NCBI GenBank assembly: GCA_022842595.1
Contig: JALHPF010000023.1
Location: 29,689-93,688, forward strand
Source: Rubrivivax sp.
Lineage (GTDB): Bacteria; Pseudomonadota; Gammaproteobacteria; Burkholderiales; Burkholderiaceae_C
Reading direction: 5' to 3'
DNA length: 64,000 bases
Every line of letters begins with the position of its first letter. Position 1 is the first letter of the stretch. This document shows, piece by piece, positions 21,370 through 30,678 of the stretch. The notes beneath the pieces are model-generated. The model ran no database searches. It saw only the letters and a program-made list of their open reading frames with translations, and had not been told where the DNA came from. Position numbers and translations under genes: made by a program.

Positions 21370-23817
21370 ATGAAGTGGATTCGACGTGCGGCCGTTGCCG
21401 TCCTCTTGCTGCTGGCCCTGGCCGCTGCCCTGCTGTTCTGGTACGCCCAGCGTGTACTGCCGCAGACGGCCGGCAGCCTGAACCTGCCCGGCGCGAAGGC
21501 CGAAGTGCGGATCGAGCGCGACGAGCACGGCATTCCCACGATTCGCGCCGCCAACGAGCACGACCTGGCCTGGGGCCTGGGCGTGGCCCATGCGCAGGAC
21601 CGCCTGTGGCAGATGGAAACCCATCGCCGAATCGGCGCCGGCCGCCTGGCCGAGGCTTTCGGCCCGGGGGCGCTGAATGGCGACCGCTTCCTGCGGGCTC
21701 TGGGCGTGCGCCGTGCCGCGCAGCTGCAGTGGAACAATCTTCCGGCCGAGCCGCGCGCCTTGCTGCAGGCCTACACCGACGGCATCAACGCCGTGCTCAG
21801 CGACGGCCTGCGGGCGCGGCCGCCGGAGTTCCTGATCCTGGGCCTGCGGCCCGAACCCTGGACACCGGTCGACAGCCTGGCCTGGGCCCTGATGATGGCC
21901 TGGGACCTGGGTGGCAACTGGAACAGCGAACTGCTGCGCCTGCGCCTGGCGCTGGTGATGCCGGTCCACCGCATTCAGCAGCTGCTGCCGCCTTACCCGG
22001 GCGAGGCGCCCCTGGCGGTGGCCGACTACGCGGCCTTGTTCCGCGGCCTGAAGCTGGGCACCGCCACGCAGAAGCAGGGCTGGCTCGACGGCCTGACACG
22101 CCTGGCCGATGCCGCCCCGCCTTCGGGCGTCGAAGGCGTGGGGTCGAACAACTGGGTGCTGGACGGCAGCCGCAGCGCCACCGGCCAGCCGCTGCTGGCC
22201 AACGACCCGCATCTGAAGCTGAGCACGCCGGCCCTGTGGTACTTCGCGCGTCTGGAGGCACCTGGAATGAAGGTCGCTGGCGCGACGCTGCCCGGCTTGC
22301 CCGGGGTGGTGCTGGGCGCGAACGAACACATCGCCTGGGGCTTCACCAATACCGCGCCTGACGTGCAGGACCTGTACCTCGAGCAGGTCGACCCGGCCGA
22401 CCCCGGCCGCTACAAGACACCCGACGGCTGGGCAGCTTTCGAGACTGCCAGCGAAGTCATCCGCGTGAAGGGCCAGCCGGATGTCGAGATCACGGTGCGG
22501 CGCAGCCGCCACGGCCCCGTCATCAGCGACGCCGGCACGGCCGACGACGTGCTCGGCCCCGCCGGCAAGCCCGCCGCCACACCCTTCGTGCTGGCGATGC
22601 GCTGGACGGCGCTGGACCCCGACAACGACGCGCTGGGCCCGGCCCTGGCCTTCAACCGGGCGAAGTCGGTCGACGAGTTCGTGGCCGCCAGCCGCAGCTG
22701 GGTGGCGCCGATGCAGAGCATGGTGGTGGCCGACCGTGGCGGCCGCGTCGGCATGGTGGCACCCGGCCGCGTGCCGCTGCGCGGCCCCGACAACGACCTG
22801 ATGGGCCTGGTGCCCGCGCCCGGCTGGGAAGCGCGCTACGACTGGGTGGGCTGGGTGCCGGCCGACGAGACACCGCGTGTGCTGGCCCCGGCCGAGGGTT
22901 TCATCGCCACTGCCAACCAGCGCATCACCGAAGCCGGCTACCCGCACTTCCTGACCAGTGAATGGGCCTTGCCCTGGCGCCAGCAGCGCATCGAACAGGT
23001 GCTGCGTTCGCGCCCGAAGCACACCCTGGAAGACATGGCCGACTTGCAAATGGACACCCGGTCGCTGGCCGTGCCGGTGCTGCTGCCCTGGCTGCTGAAG
23101 GCGCAGTCGACGCACGCCCTGGCTGTGGCAGCGCGAGCCCAGCTGGCTGGCTTCGACGGCCAGATGGCTGCGGACGCGGCTGCACCCCTGATTTTCTGGG
23201 CCTGGCAGCGGCAGCTGGCGGAAGGCCTGTTTGCCGACGACACCGGTCCCGACCTGTGGAAACGCAGCCTGCGCACCCGCACCCACAGCGACGCGCTGGC
23301 CACGCTGCTGGCGGCCGGCGACAACAGCTGGTGCGACGATCGCAACACCCCGGCGCCCGAGACCTGCGCCACGCAGTCAGACGCCGCCTTCACCCGGGCG
23401 CTCGACGAGCTCCAGGCCCGCTTCGGCACCGAACCCGCGCGCTGGCAATGGGGCCAGGCGCACCAGGCGCGGTCGGAACACCGGCCCTTCAGCCGCGTCA
23501 AGGCTCTGGCCGGGCTCTTCGAATTGCGGGTGCCGGTGGGTGGCGACACCTACACCGTGAACGTGTCGCGTGTCGGCCTGCGGCCCGACGAGACCACCGG
23601 CGAGCTGTACCTGGACGAACACGGCCCCAGCCTGCGCGCCCTGTACGACCTGGGCAACCCGGCCAATTCGCGGGTGATGCATTCCACGGGGCAGAGCGGC
23701 ATCGTCTTCTCGCCGCTTTACCGCAGCTTTGTCGAAGCCTGGCGGCGTGGCGCCAGCGTGCCGCTGTGGGCCAGCGGGCCGCCAGCCCATGTGCTGGTGC
23801 TGCCGGCCCGGCCTTGA
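21370..23817 (+). CDS. penicillin acylase family (Ntn-hydrolase) protein
   Basis: An 815-residue precursor of the S45 family, which self-cleaves into alpha and beta chains and hydrolyses amides such as penicillins, acyl-homoserine lactones or other N-acyl compounds. An N-terminal membrane/signal segment (KWIRRAAVAVLLLLALAAA) directs export. The autocatalytic nucleophile should be Ser259 in GVGSNNWVLDGS, giving an alpha part of about 258 residues including the leader. Other family blocks are RIERDEHGIPTIRA, AHAQDRLWQME, ANDPHL and TANQRI. The ATG at 21370 was chosen over 21313 because the signal sequence begins there. Quorum quenching is possible but not shown by sequence. Confidence 0.92.
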   Translation: MKWIRRAAVAVLLLLALAAALLFWYAQRVLPQTAGSLNLPGAKAEVRIERDEHGIPTIRAANEHDLAWGLGVAHAQDRLWQMETHRRIGAGRLAEAFGPGALNGDRFLRALGVRRAAQLQWNNLPAEPRALLQAYTDGINAVLSDGLRARPPEFLILGLRPEPWTPVDSLAWALMMAWDLGGNWNSELLRLRLALVMPVHRIQQLLPPYPGEAPLAVADYAALFRGLKLGTATQKQGWLDGLTRLADAAPPSGVEGVGSNNWVLDGSRSATGQPLLANDPHLKLSTPALWYFARLEAPGMKVAGATLPGLPGVVLGANEHIAWGFTNTAPDVQDLYLEQVDPADPGRYKTPDGWAAFETASEVIRVKGQPDVEITVRRSRHGPVISDAGTADDVLGPAGKPAATPFVLAMRWTALDPDNDALGPALAFNRAKSVDEFVAASRSWVAPMQSMVVADRGGRVGMVAPGRVPLRGPDNDLMGLVPAPGWEARYDWVGWVPADETPRVLAPAEGFIATANQRITEAGYPHFLTSEWALPWRQQRIEQVLRSRPKHTLEDMADLQMDTRSLAVPVLLPWLLKAQSTHALAVAARAQLAGFDGQMAADAAAPLIFWAWQRQLAEGLFADDTGPDLWKRSLRTRTHSDALATLLAAGDNSWCDDRNTPAPETCATQSDAAFTRALDELQARFGTEPARWQWGQAHQARSEHRPFSRVKALAGLFELRVPVGGDTYTVNVSRVGLRPDETTGELYLDEHGPSLRALYDLGNPANSRVMHSTGQSGIVFSPLYRSFVEAWRRGASVPLWASGPPAHVLVLPARP

Positions 23818-23833
23818 ACGCGGGCCTTTCTGG

Positions 23834-24160
23834 CTAGAGCGCGCCGAACTGCAGCTTGCGCTGCGCCGTGTAGGTCCACCAGGGCCGTGGCTGGGCGCCG
23901 CGCATGAAGTCGACCGCGGCCAGGAAGGTGTCCAGCACGCAAGGGTCCTGGCGCTTGCCGGTGGTCTGGCACAGCGCCTGGTACAGCTGGAAGGCGTCGC
24001 GCGTGGTCAGTTCCTGCGGCTGCACCACGCCGATGCTGCGCAGGTCTCCGGCCAGGCTGGGGCCGATGTTGGGCAACTGTTCGAGCAGTTCACATTCACC
24101 CGCGTGGCGGGCCTTGCGCGGCTTCAGCGCACGCGGCGGCGACAGGGAGGCGGGGTTCAT
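23834..24160 (-). CDS. helix-hairpin-helix protein, Cdd1-like
   Basis: A 108-residue protein with a helix-hairpin-helix DNA-binding motif in LLEQLPNIGPSLAGDLRSIGV (about 26-46), followed by Cdd1/TfoX-C-like sequence (YQALCQTTGKRQDPCVLDTFLAAVDF). Such proteins are annotated as pathogenicity-locus or mitomycin-resistance proteins without firm biochemistry. It starts only 4 bases after the lexA stop, so it is almost surely in the lexA transcript and SOS-controlled. A role in DNA repair or recombination is inferred from this context. Confidence 0.8.
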   Translation of the reverse strand: MNPASLSPPRALKPRKARHAGECELLEQLPNIGPSLAGDLRSIGVVQPQELTTRDAFQLYQALCQTTGKRQDPCVLDTFLAAVDFMRGAQPRPWWTYTAQRKLQFGAL

Positions 24161-24164
24161 GGCG

Positions 24165-24851
24165 CTACATGAGCATGGTGTTGCGGATGAGGCCGACGGC
24201 CACGCCTTCGAGCGCGAAGTCGGTTCCTGGCGGCACGACGATGGTCTTGAAGTCGGGGTTTTCGGCCAGCAGTTCGATGCGGCTGCCCACCTTGTGCAGG
24301 CGCTTGACGGTGACGTCGTCGCCCAGCCGCGCCACGACGATCTGGCCGTTCTTGGCTTCGCTGGTCTTCTGCACGGCGAGCAGGTCGCCGTCCATGATGC
24401 CGGCGTCGCGCATGCTCATGCCGCGCACCTTCAGCAGGTAGTCGGGGCGGCGCTGGAACAGCGAGGCCTCGAACTGGTAGGTCTGGTCGATGTGTTCCTG
24501 CGCCAGGATGGGGCTGCCGGCAGCCACCCGCCCCACCAGCGGCAGGCACAGTTGCGCCAGGTTGGGCATGGGCAGGCTGTACTGCTTGCCGTACTGGCTG
24601 AGCCGCGCCTCGGCCAGCGAACGCAGCGTGTCGCTTTTCAGCCGGATGCCGCGCGAAGTGCCGCTGACGAGCTCGAGCACGCCCTTGCGCGCCAATGCCT
24701 GCAGGTGTTCTTCGGCGGCGTTGGCCGACTTGAAGCCCAGTTCGGCCGCGATCTCGGCGCGCGTGGGTGGGGCGCCGGTGCGTTCGATGGCGCTCTGCAC
24801 CAGGTCCAGAATCTGCTGCTGGCGCGGCGTGAGCTTGGGGCTTTCGTTCAT
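24165..24851 (-). CDS. lexA: SOS repressor LexA
   Basis: A 228-residue repressor-protease of the SOS regulon. The winged-helix DNA-binding domain (1-70) has the typical opening [14 protein letters not shown] and the recognition helix near [21 protein letters not shown]. Self-cleavage occurs at Ala111-Gly112 (RVAAGSP), with catalytic Ser146 (GMSMRDAGI) and Lys183 (DVTVKRL). The frame is open further upstream through MDENTVAG, but MNESPKL at 24851, with GAGAGG before it, matches family N-termini. The gene is divergent from asparaginase and leads a two-gene unit with the helix-hairpin-helix gene. Confidence 0.96.
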   Translation of the reverse strand: MNESPKLTPRQQQILDLVQSAIERTGAPPTRAEIAAELGFKSANAAEEHLQALARKGVLELVSGTSRGIRLKSDTLRSLAEARLSQYGKQYSLPMPNLAQLCLPLVGRVAAGSPILAQEHIDQTYQFEASLFQRRPDYLLKVRGMSMRDAGIMDGDLLAVQKTSEAKNGQIVVARLGDDVTVKRLHKVGSRIELLAENPDFKTIVVPPGTDFALEGVAVGLIRNTMLM

Positions 24852-24916
24852 GTGTGAACCTCTCGCGAACTGAGTCTTCTCGGCTGTCTCTTCCGGACTG
24901 TCGTTTTGTCCAGCCA

Positions 24917-24932
24917 CTGTATTTTCATCCAT
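24917..24932 (-). promoter_or_regulatory. possible degenerate LexA (SOS) box
   Basis: In the lexA direction the site reads ATGGATGAAAATACAG. Its right half and spacing fit CTGT-N8-ACAG, but the left half is poor. It lies 66 bases upstream of lexA, where an autoregulatory site is expected. Confidence 0.35.
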
Positions 24933-24943
24933 AAACCAGGCCC

Positions 24944-25918
24944 ATGGCAAATACCCTGCCGCATCTGCTCTTGATCGCCACGGGCGGCACCATCGCCGGC
25001 CGCGCGGCGCGCGCTGACGACAACGTCGGCTACCGCGCGGGTGAAGTTGGCGCCGCCGATCTGGTGGCCGCCGTGCCGGCACTGGCCGGCACGGCGCTGC
25101 GTACGCTGCAGCTCGCGCAGATGGACAGCAAGGACATGTCGAACGCGCTCTGGCAGGCCCTCGTGCAGACCCTTCAGACCGAGCTCGCGCGCGACGATGT
25201 GACGGGTGTAGTGATCACCCACGGCACTGACACCCTGGAAGAAACCGCCTTCTTCCTTCAGCGCGTGCTGGCCCCCGTCAAGCCGGTGGTGCTGACGGCG
25301 GCGATGCGCCCGGCCACTTCGCTGCAGGCCGACGGCCCGCAGAACTTGCTGGACGCGGTGGTCGTGGCGCAGACGTCAGGCGCCCGTGGCGTACTGCTGG
25401 CCTTCGGTGGCCAGGTGCATGCGGGCGACGAAGTGCGCAAGGTCGACGCCTACCGCTTGCAGGCCTTCGACTCCGCCCCGGCCGGGCCGCTGGCGTTGGT
25501 CGAAGAAGGCCGCGTACTGCCGCTGCGGCCGTGGCCGCAGGGGCGGGCGCTGGGGGCGGCCGTGTGTGAACGGCCGCTGGCGCAGTGGCCTCGCGTGGGC
25601 TGGATCACCAGCCACGCCGGCTTCGATGCAGCGCTGGTCGACGCCGCCGTGGCCTCGGGTTTCGACGGTCTCGTTCTGGCCGGCACCGGCAACGGCACGC
25701 TGCATGCCGACCTGGAAGCAGCGGCCGCGCGTGCGCAGGCGGCGGGCGTGACGCTGAGGCTCAGCACCCGCTGCGCCAGCGGCCGCGTGGTCGGCGGCGG
25801 GCCGCGAGGCTGGCCCGTCAGCGCCGAGTCCAGTCCGGCTCAGGCGCGCGTGGCGCTGTTGCTCGACCTTCTCGCGAAAACGGCCACCCCCAGCACGCCC
25901 AGGAGCATCAGCGCGTAG
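24944..25918 (+). CDS. L-asparaginase (type I/II family)
   Basis: Hydrolyses asparagine to aspartate and ammonia. It has 324 residues. The nucleophile Thr16 is in [10 protein letters not shown], and the second active-site block is [13 protein letters not shown]. The central GPQNLLDAV and the C-terminal GTGNGT motif are present. No signal peptide is evident, so it is cytosolic. After [13 protein letters not shown], where the family normally ends, it carries about 12 extra residues that run into the 3' end of the convergent PEP-CTERM gene. The coding overlap is 79 bases. It is divergent from lexA. Confidence 0.92.
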   Translation: MANTLPHLLLIATGGTIAGRAARADDNVGYRAGEVGAADLVAAVPALAGTALRTLQLAQMDSKDMSNALWQALVQTLQTELARDDVTGVVITHGTDTLEETAFFLQRVLAPVKPVVLTAAMRPATSLQADGPQNLLDAVVVAQTSGARGVLLAFGGQVHAGDEVRKVDAYRLQAFDSAPAGPLALVEEGRVLPLRPWPQGRALGAAVCERPLAQWPRVGWITSHAGFDAALVDAAVASGFDGLVLAGTGNGTLHADLEAAAARAQAAGVTLRLSTRCASGRVVGGGPRGWPVSAESSPAQARVALLLDLLAKTATPSTPRSISA

Positions 25919-27483
25919 GTGGCGGGCTCGGGCACTGGCGAGATCTCGTAGAGCACCGTGCGGTTCGACAGGCCACCGGCAACGATGCTGTCCGCGGTCG
26001 ACTCATGCGCGACGGCCAGGAAGAAACGGCCATTGCTTTCGAAGGCCACCAGGCCTTCCGGCCGCAGCACGCTGCTGTCTGCCGAAACAAGCATGTCCAG
26101 GAAGGTGGCATTGGCCGGATCGGTGATGTCGTAGATGGCCACCGCGCTGCGGCTGGTGCGTTCCAGGCCGATGAAAGCCAGCGTGCGGCCGGCCAGTGTG
26201 AAGATCGCCACGCCTTCGGGCTCGACGCCCTTGTCGTCGCTGCGGCCGTCGGCGTAGACACCGGCGGCGAACGCGGCCAGTTCGAGCTGGTTGCCGCTGT
26301 CGAAGACGAGGTTGCCGTTGGCATCGCGGATCGAGAACGACCGGCCGCCCAGCGTGAAGATCTCGGTCATCGGGGTGCCGTTGGGCAGATCACCCGTGGC
26401 GCCGTTGCGCAGGACGTTCAGGCGGCCGAGGTTGGCGTTCTGCTTCAGGTCGGCGGCGTTGGGGAAGGCCGTGGGGTCCAGCACATAGCCGCTGTTGCCC
26501 AGGCGCACGATGTCGGCATCGTCGACGAAGGCGTCACCCTCGTTGGCCATCACGTAGAAGGCCTGGCCGCCGGCACTGAAGCTGACGATGGCGTCGGGCA
26601 TGTACAGGCCCTTCACCGGCACGCTGCGGAAGTTGCCGACGGCGCTGTCCTGGTCGCTCGGGTCGATGCCGTTGCCGGGTGCGCTGAAGTCCTTGCTGCC
26701 CAGGGGCAGGATGCGCGTGAACTGGCCGGTCTGCAGGTTCAGTTCGGCGATCGCGTTGTTCTCCTGCAGCGTCACCTGCGCGGTCAGGCCGTTCGGGGCG
26801 ATGGCGATGTACTCGGGTTCCAGCGCGACCGACGCCGCCACGCCTGCCTGGATGCGCACACCGCTGGCACGCAGCGCGGCTTCCTGGCCGTCGAAGGCGC
26901 CGAAGCCGGCGGTCGACACCGTCGTGCTGAACGTGCCGCTGCGGTTCACGTCGATCAGGCTGACGCTGCCGGCCGGGTTGTTGGCATCGCTCTGGCGCTC
27001 GCCCTCGTTGGCCACCAGTAGCCGTGTGCCGCCCGGTGCCCAGGCCAGCATGTCGGGCACGGCGCCGACGGCGACACCACCCAGCAGCGACGCGCTGGCG
27101 CCCTGGGCCAGGAAGGCCGTGGTGTCGAAGAACTGCACGCTGCCAGGCAGGCCGGCATCGCTGCTGTTGGCGAAGGCCAGCGCCAGGGTGTTGCCACTGA
27201 TGGCGATGCTGTTGATGTTGCCGAAAGCGCTGGTCGTGAAGGTCTGGATGCGGTTGCCGCCCAGGTCGAGCACGTCCAGGCCGTTGCCGCCGATGACCCA
27301 GAGCGCGTTGCTGGCGGCGTCCCACACCGGGATTTCGGCGGAACGGCCGATCGTCGGGGCCACGTTATGGTTGAAGGTCCACAGCGGCGTGATCGCGGCG
27401 ATCGGGTTGGCGGCCAGGGCCGGTGTCACGAAGGCCAGTGCCGTGGCAGCGGCGAGCAGGGAAAGGGTGGGGTGGCGTGTCAC
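25840..27483 (-). CDS. choice-of-anchor I family protein with PEP-CTERM tail
   Basis: A 547-residue exported protein. The signal peptide ends at ALAFVTPALAA (about residues 10-22), followed by a seven-bladed beta-propeller-like choice-of-anchor I domain. The C-terminal sorting tail is [26 protein letters not shown] motif, hydrophobic helix, then Arg. Proteins of this family have often been annotated as alkaline phosphatases; I see no proven catalytic site. PEP-CTERM proteins are processed by exosortase and attach to the surface or exopolysaccharide. The start is a GTG at 27483 with AGGAGA (complement of 27491-27496). Its 3' end overlaps asparaginase. Confidence 0.87.
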   Translation of the reverse strand: MTRHPTLSLLAAATALAFVTPALAANPIAAITPLWTFNHNVAPTIGRSAEIPVWDAASNALWVIGGNGLDVLDLGGNRIQTFTTSAFGNINSIAISGNTLALAFANSSDAGLPGSVQFFDTTAFLAQGASASLLGGVAVGAVPDMLAWAPGGTRLLVANEGERQSDANNPAGSVSLIDVNRSGTFSTTVSTAGFGAFDGQEAALRASGVRIQAGVAASVALEPEYIAIAPNGLTAQVTLQENNAIAELNLQTGQFTRILPLGSKDFSAPGNGIDPSDQDSAVGNFRSVPVKGLYMPDAIVSFSAGGQAFYVMANEGDAFVDDADIVRLGNSGYVLDPTAFPNAADLKQNANLGRLNVLRNGATGDLPNGTPMTEIFTLGGRSFSIRDANGNLVFDSGNQLELAAFAAGVYADGRSDDKGVEPEGVAIFTLAGRTLAFIGLERTSRSAVAIYDITDPANATFLDMLVSADSSVLRPEGLVAFESNGRFFLAVAHESTADSIVAGGLSNRTVLYEISPVPEPATYALMLLGVLGVAVFARRSSNSATRA

Positions 27484-27530
27484 GGTCGGGTCTCCTGTCG
27501 TCGACGAAACCCTGACGGTAGAAACCCCCT

Positions 27531-27547
27531 GTGACGAAGCCGTGACG
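27531..27547 (-). promoter_or_regulatory. possible Pho box before the choice-of-anchor I gene
   Basis: Two identical GTGACG hexamers start 11 bases apart (27531 and 27542), the spacing and orientation of PhoB half-sites (TGACA-like on this strand). They lie 48 bases before the GTG start. Confidence 0.4.
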
Positions 27548-27606
27548 GCCGCGCCAGCAGGGGGTCGATGTCGCCCCCGGGTCACGGGGGTGTCATCAGG
27601 CGGTCT

Positions 27607-28041
27607 TCAGACCACCTTCAACGTCACCTCGATGTTGCCGCGCGTGGCGTTGCTGTAGGGGCAGACCTCGTGTGCGGTGGCCACGAGGGCCTCGGCCGCG
27701 GCGCGGTCCATGCCCGGAATGCTGATGGCCATGTCCACCGAGATGCCGAAGGCGCCGGCCTTGCCCGTCATCGGGCCGATGGCGACGTCGGACGTGATCG
27801 ACACTTCGGCCGGCAGGCTGAGCTTCTGGCGTGCGGCCACGGCCTTCATCGCGCCGATGAAGCAAGCCGAATAGCCTGCAGCGAACAGCTGCTCGGGGTT
27901 CGTGCCCAGACCGTCGTCGCCACCCAATGCCTTGGGCGTGGACAGGGTGACGGACAGGCGGTCGTCGCTGCTCTTGGCGGTGCCGGTGCGGCCGCCGGTG
28001 GCAGTGGCGTGGGCGGTGTAGATCTTGGCGTCGATGGCCAT
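27607..28041 (-). CDS. ohr: organic hydroperoxide resistance protein
   Basis: A 144-residue OsmC/Ohr family thiol peroxidase that reduces organic hydroperoxides. The peroxidatic Cys60 is in [10 protein letters not shown] and the resolving Cys127 in [13 protein letters not shown]; both are in typical Ohr contexts. AAGGAG precedes the ATG at 28041. It is encoded 29 bases downstream of ohrR and is probably co-transcribed and controlled by it. Confidence 0.95.
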   Translation of the reverse strand: MAIDAKIYTAHATATGGRTGTAKSSDDRLSVTLSTPKALGGDDGLGTNPEQLFAAGYSACFIGAMKAVAARQKLSLPAEVSITSDVAIGPMTGKAGAFGISVDMAISIPGMDRAAAEALVATAHEVCPYSNATRGNIEVTLKVV

Positions 28042-28070
28042 GGTGAAACTCCTTCGGGGGTGGGCGGCGT

Positions 28071-28559
28071 TCAGGCCGCGGTGGGGATGGGGTTGGCTTG
28101 CAGCTGGTCGCGCAGCGTCTTCAGCCGGGTGGTGAGTTGCTGCAGTTCGTCGAGCTCGCAGCCGCTGGCGCAGGCCACGGCGGCGGGCACGGCGGCAGCG
28201 CGGGCCCTGAGCTGGCGCCCGGCAGCCGACAGCTGCAGCAGCACACGGCGTTCGTCGGCGGAATCGCGCAGCCGCTGCAGCAAGCCGGCCGCTTCCAGGC
28301 GCTTGAGCAAGGGCGTCAGCGTGCCGGAGTCCAGGGCCAGCCGTTCGCCCAGCTGCGACACCGTGATGCCATCGGCTTCCCACAGCACCAGCAGCACCAG
28401 GTATTGCGGGTAGGTCAGGCCCAGCGGTTCGAGCAGGGGCTTGTAGAGCTTGGTCATGGCGAGCGACGCGGAATACAGCGCGAAGCAGAGCTGGTGGTCC
28501 AGGCGCAGCCAGTCGGACGAGGCGACGTCTGCGGGACGGGGGGTGGCGGCGCGAGGCAT
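28071..28559 (-). CDS. ohrR: MarR family organic hydroperoxide sensor/repressor
   Basis: A 162-residue MarR-type repressor. The reactive Cys25 sits in [10 protein letters not shown], exactly the OhrR sensing position. Additional Cys130 and Cys134 near the C-terminus suggest the two-Cys (Xanthomonas-like) disulfide mechanism. The winged-helix core includes [25 protein letters not shown] and DERRV. It directly precedes ohr, and a tandem palindromic operator lies just upstream of its start, so it is autoregulated and released by organic peroxides. Confidence 0.94.
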   Translation of the reverse strand: MPRAATPRPADVASSDWLRLDHQLCFALYSASLAMTKLYKPLLEPLGLTYPQYLVLLVLWEADGITVSQLGERLALDSGTLTPLLKRLEAAGLLQRLRDSADERRVLLQLSAAGRQLRARAAAVPAAVACASGCELDELQQLTTRLKTLRDQLQANPIPTAA

Positions 28560-28575
28560 GGCAGAAATATGGCGA

Positions 28576-28603
28576 ACAATTTAATTGTGCGCAATGTAAT
28601 TGC
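28576..28603. promoter_or_regulatory. tandem OhrR operator
   Basis: ACAATTTAATTGT (28576-28588) is a perfect 13-base palindrome around a central T. GCAATGTAATTGC (28591-28603) is a second palindrome whose centre is 15 bases away. The AT-rich block stands out in GC-rich surroundings and matches the ACAATT-type OhrR site. It begins 16 bases before the ohrR ATG. Confidence 0.75.
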
Positions 28604-28628
28604 CCCACCGCGAGCGCGGTGGAATCGT

Positions 28629-30602
28629 TCAGGCCTCGGCGTTGATGGCTTCGATCTCGCCCTGGACTTCGAGCCAGCGCTCTTCCAGCTTCGTGACTTC
28701 GGCGGCGATGTGGTTCAGGCGACGACCGATGTCGGCCATGCCGCCGGTGGGCAGCTTGCCGCGTTCGAGCTGGCCTTCGAGGTCTTTCTGCTCGTTCGAC
28801 AGCGCCAGCAGCCGTGCGTCGATCTGCTGCACTTCCATGCGCAACGGCCGGGTGCGGTTGGCCAATTGCGAGCGAGCCTGCGCGCCTTGCTTGCGGTCGT
28901 CCCGGCCAGCGCTCTTCTGCGGCGACTTTGTCGCTGGCGCGGGCGCCGCGACCGCTTGTGCTGCGGCGGCCAGGGCGTTGCCCGGCACCGGCGGCGGTTC
29001 CTGGCCCTTGGACAAGGCGCGCGACACGTCGAGCAGCCACTTCTGGTAGTCGTCCAGGTCGCCGTCGAACGGCGCCACGCCGCCACGCGTGACCAGCCAG
29101 AACTCGTCGCAGACTTCGCGCAGCAGCGCGCGGTCGTGGCTGACGAGCATGACCGTGCCTTCGAACTCGTTCAGCGCGATCGACAGTGCCTCGCGCGTGG
29201 TCAGGTCCAGGTGGTTGGTCGGCTCGTCCATGAGCAGCAGGTTCGGCCGCTGCCAGACCAGCATCGCCAGCACCAGGCGAGCCTTCTCGCCGCCCGACAG
29301 CGAACCCACCGCCTGCGTCACCATTGCGCCGGTGAAGCGGAAGGTGCCGAGGAAGTCGCGCAGTTCCTGTTCGCGGCCGGCGGGGCCGACGTCGCGCGCC
29401 AGACGCACCATGTGCATCAGCGGGCCGTCGTCCATCGACAGCACGTCCAGTTCCTGCTGCGCGAAGTAGCCGATGCTCAGGCCCTTGCCTTCGGTCATCA
29501 CGCCGCCCAGCGGCGCCAGCGCCTTGGCGATGGTCTTGACCAGGGTGCTCTTGCCCTGGCCGTTGGCGCCCAGGATGCCGATGCGCTGGCCGGCCAGCAC
29601 CGAACGGCTGATGTTGCCGACGATCTGCGTGCTGCCGTAGCCGCACTGCAGGCGGTCGAACGACAGCATCGGGTTGGGCAGGCTCAATGGCTCGCGGAAC
29701 TCGAAGTTGAAGTCGCTGGCGGTGAGCACCGGCGCCAGCTTTTCCATTCGCGCCAGTGCCTTCACGCGGCTCTGCGCCTGCTTGGCCTTGCTCGCCTTGG
29801 CCTTGAAGCGGTCGATGAACTTCTGCAGGTGGGCGATGCGGTCCTGCTGCTTGCCGAAGGCCGCGGACGCCTGCGACAGGCGTTCGGCGCGCATTTCCTC
29901 GAACGCGCTGTAGTTGCCGGTGTAGCGCGTCAGCGTGCATTCGTCGAGGTGGACGATGACGCGGCAGATGGCGTCCAGGAACTCGCGGTCGTGGCTGATC
30001 ACCACCATCAGCCCGTCGAAGCGCTTCAGCCAGGCCTCCAGCCAGACCAGCGCATCCAGGTCCAGGTGGTTGGTGGGCTCGTCCAGCAGCAGCAGGTCGG
30101 CCGGGCACATCAGTGCGCGCGCCAGCTGCAGGCGCATGCGCCAGCCGCCGGAGAAGCTGTTCACCGGCTGGTCCAGTTCTGCGCCCTTGAATCCCAGGCC
30201 CAGCAGCAGCGCCTGGGCACGGGCGGGGGCGTCGAAGGCGCCGGCCTCGTCCAGCGCCACGTGGGCATGGGCCATGGCCTCGCCGTCGTCGGCGGCTTCG
30301 GCGGCGGCCAGTTCGGCCTGCGCTTCCATCAGCGGGATGTCGCCCTGCAGCACGAAGTCGGTCGCGCCGTCCTCGGTCTCGGGCATGTCCTGTGCGACTT
30401 CGCCGACCCGCCAGCGTGGCGGGATCTCGACATCGCCGGCGTCGGCCTGCAAGCGGTGCGTGAGCAGGCTGAACAGACTGGACTTGCCGGCGCCGTTGCG
30501 GCCGATCAGGCCCACCTTCTCGCCGGGCTGCAGCACGACGCTGGCCTTCTGCAGGACGACCTTGACGCCGCGGCGCAGGGTGATGTCGCGGATCGTGATC
30601 AC
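28629..30602 (-). CDS. ABC-F family ATPase (YheS-like)
   Basis: A 657-residue soluble protein with two ATP-binding cassettes in tandem and no membrane domain. The first Walker A is GRNGAGKS (34-41), with signature NSFSGGW and [13 protein letters not shown]. The second has [20 protein letters not shown] and [14 protein letters not shown] charged linker between the cassettes and a C-terminal coiled-coil region (about 570-655, after an Ala/Pro-rich hinge) fit the YheS/Uup group. ABC-F proteins act on ribosomes in the translation of difficult sequences. The gene lies downstream of prmB on the same strand. Confidence 0.93.
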   Translation of the reverse strand: MITIRDITLRRGVKVVLQKASVVLQPGEKVGLIGRNGAGKSSLFSLLTHRLQADAGDVEIPPRWRVGEVAQDMPETEDGATDFVLQGDIPLMEAQAELAAAEAADDGEAMAHAHVALDEAGAFDAPARAQALLLGLGFKGAELDQPVNSFSGGWRMRLQLARALMCPADLLLLDEPTNHLDLDALVWLEAWLKRFDGLMVVISHDREFLDAICRVIVHLDECTLTRYTGNYSAFEEMRAERLSQASAAFGKQQDRIAHLQKFIDRFKAKASKAKQAQSRVKALARMEKLAPVLTASDFNFEFREPLSLPNPMLSFDRLQCGYGSTQIVGNISRSVLAGQRIGILGANGQGKSTLVKTIAKALAPLGGVMTEGKGLSIGYFAQQELDVLSMDDGPLMHMVRLARDVGPAGREQELRDFLGTFRFTGAMVTQAVGSLSGGEKARLVLAMLVWQRPNLLLMDEPTNHLDLTTREALSIALNEFEGTVMLVSHDRALLREVCDEFWLVTRGGVAPFDGDLDDYQKWLLDVSRALSKGQEPPPVPGNALAAAAQAVAAPAPATKSPQKSAGRDDRKQGAQARSQLANRTRPLRMEVQQIDARLLALSNEQKDLEGQLERGKLPTGGMADIGRRLNHIAAEVTKLEERWLEVQGEIEAINAEA

Positions 30603-30603
30603 T

Positions 30604-30678
30604 GAATCACCTGCCGGGCCGTCCCAAAGGTGATTCGCGCCCCCTCGGGGGGCAGCGAGCGCAAGCGAGCGTGGGGGC
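30604..30678. repeat. hairpin-forming intergenic sequence between prmB and ABC-F gene
   Basis: GAATCACCT (30604-30612) and AGGTGATTC (30628-30636) form a perfect 9-bp inverted repeat. Directly after it, GCCCCC and GGGGGC pair closely (30639-30653) or with a distal copy near 30673-30678. Similar GC-rich hairpin units recur between genes in this bacterial group, so it may be a dispersed repeat or a terminator-like element. No other copy was seen in this window. Confidence 0.5.
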
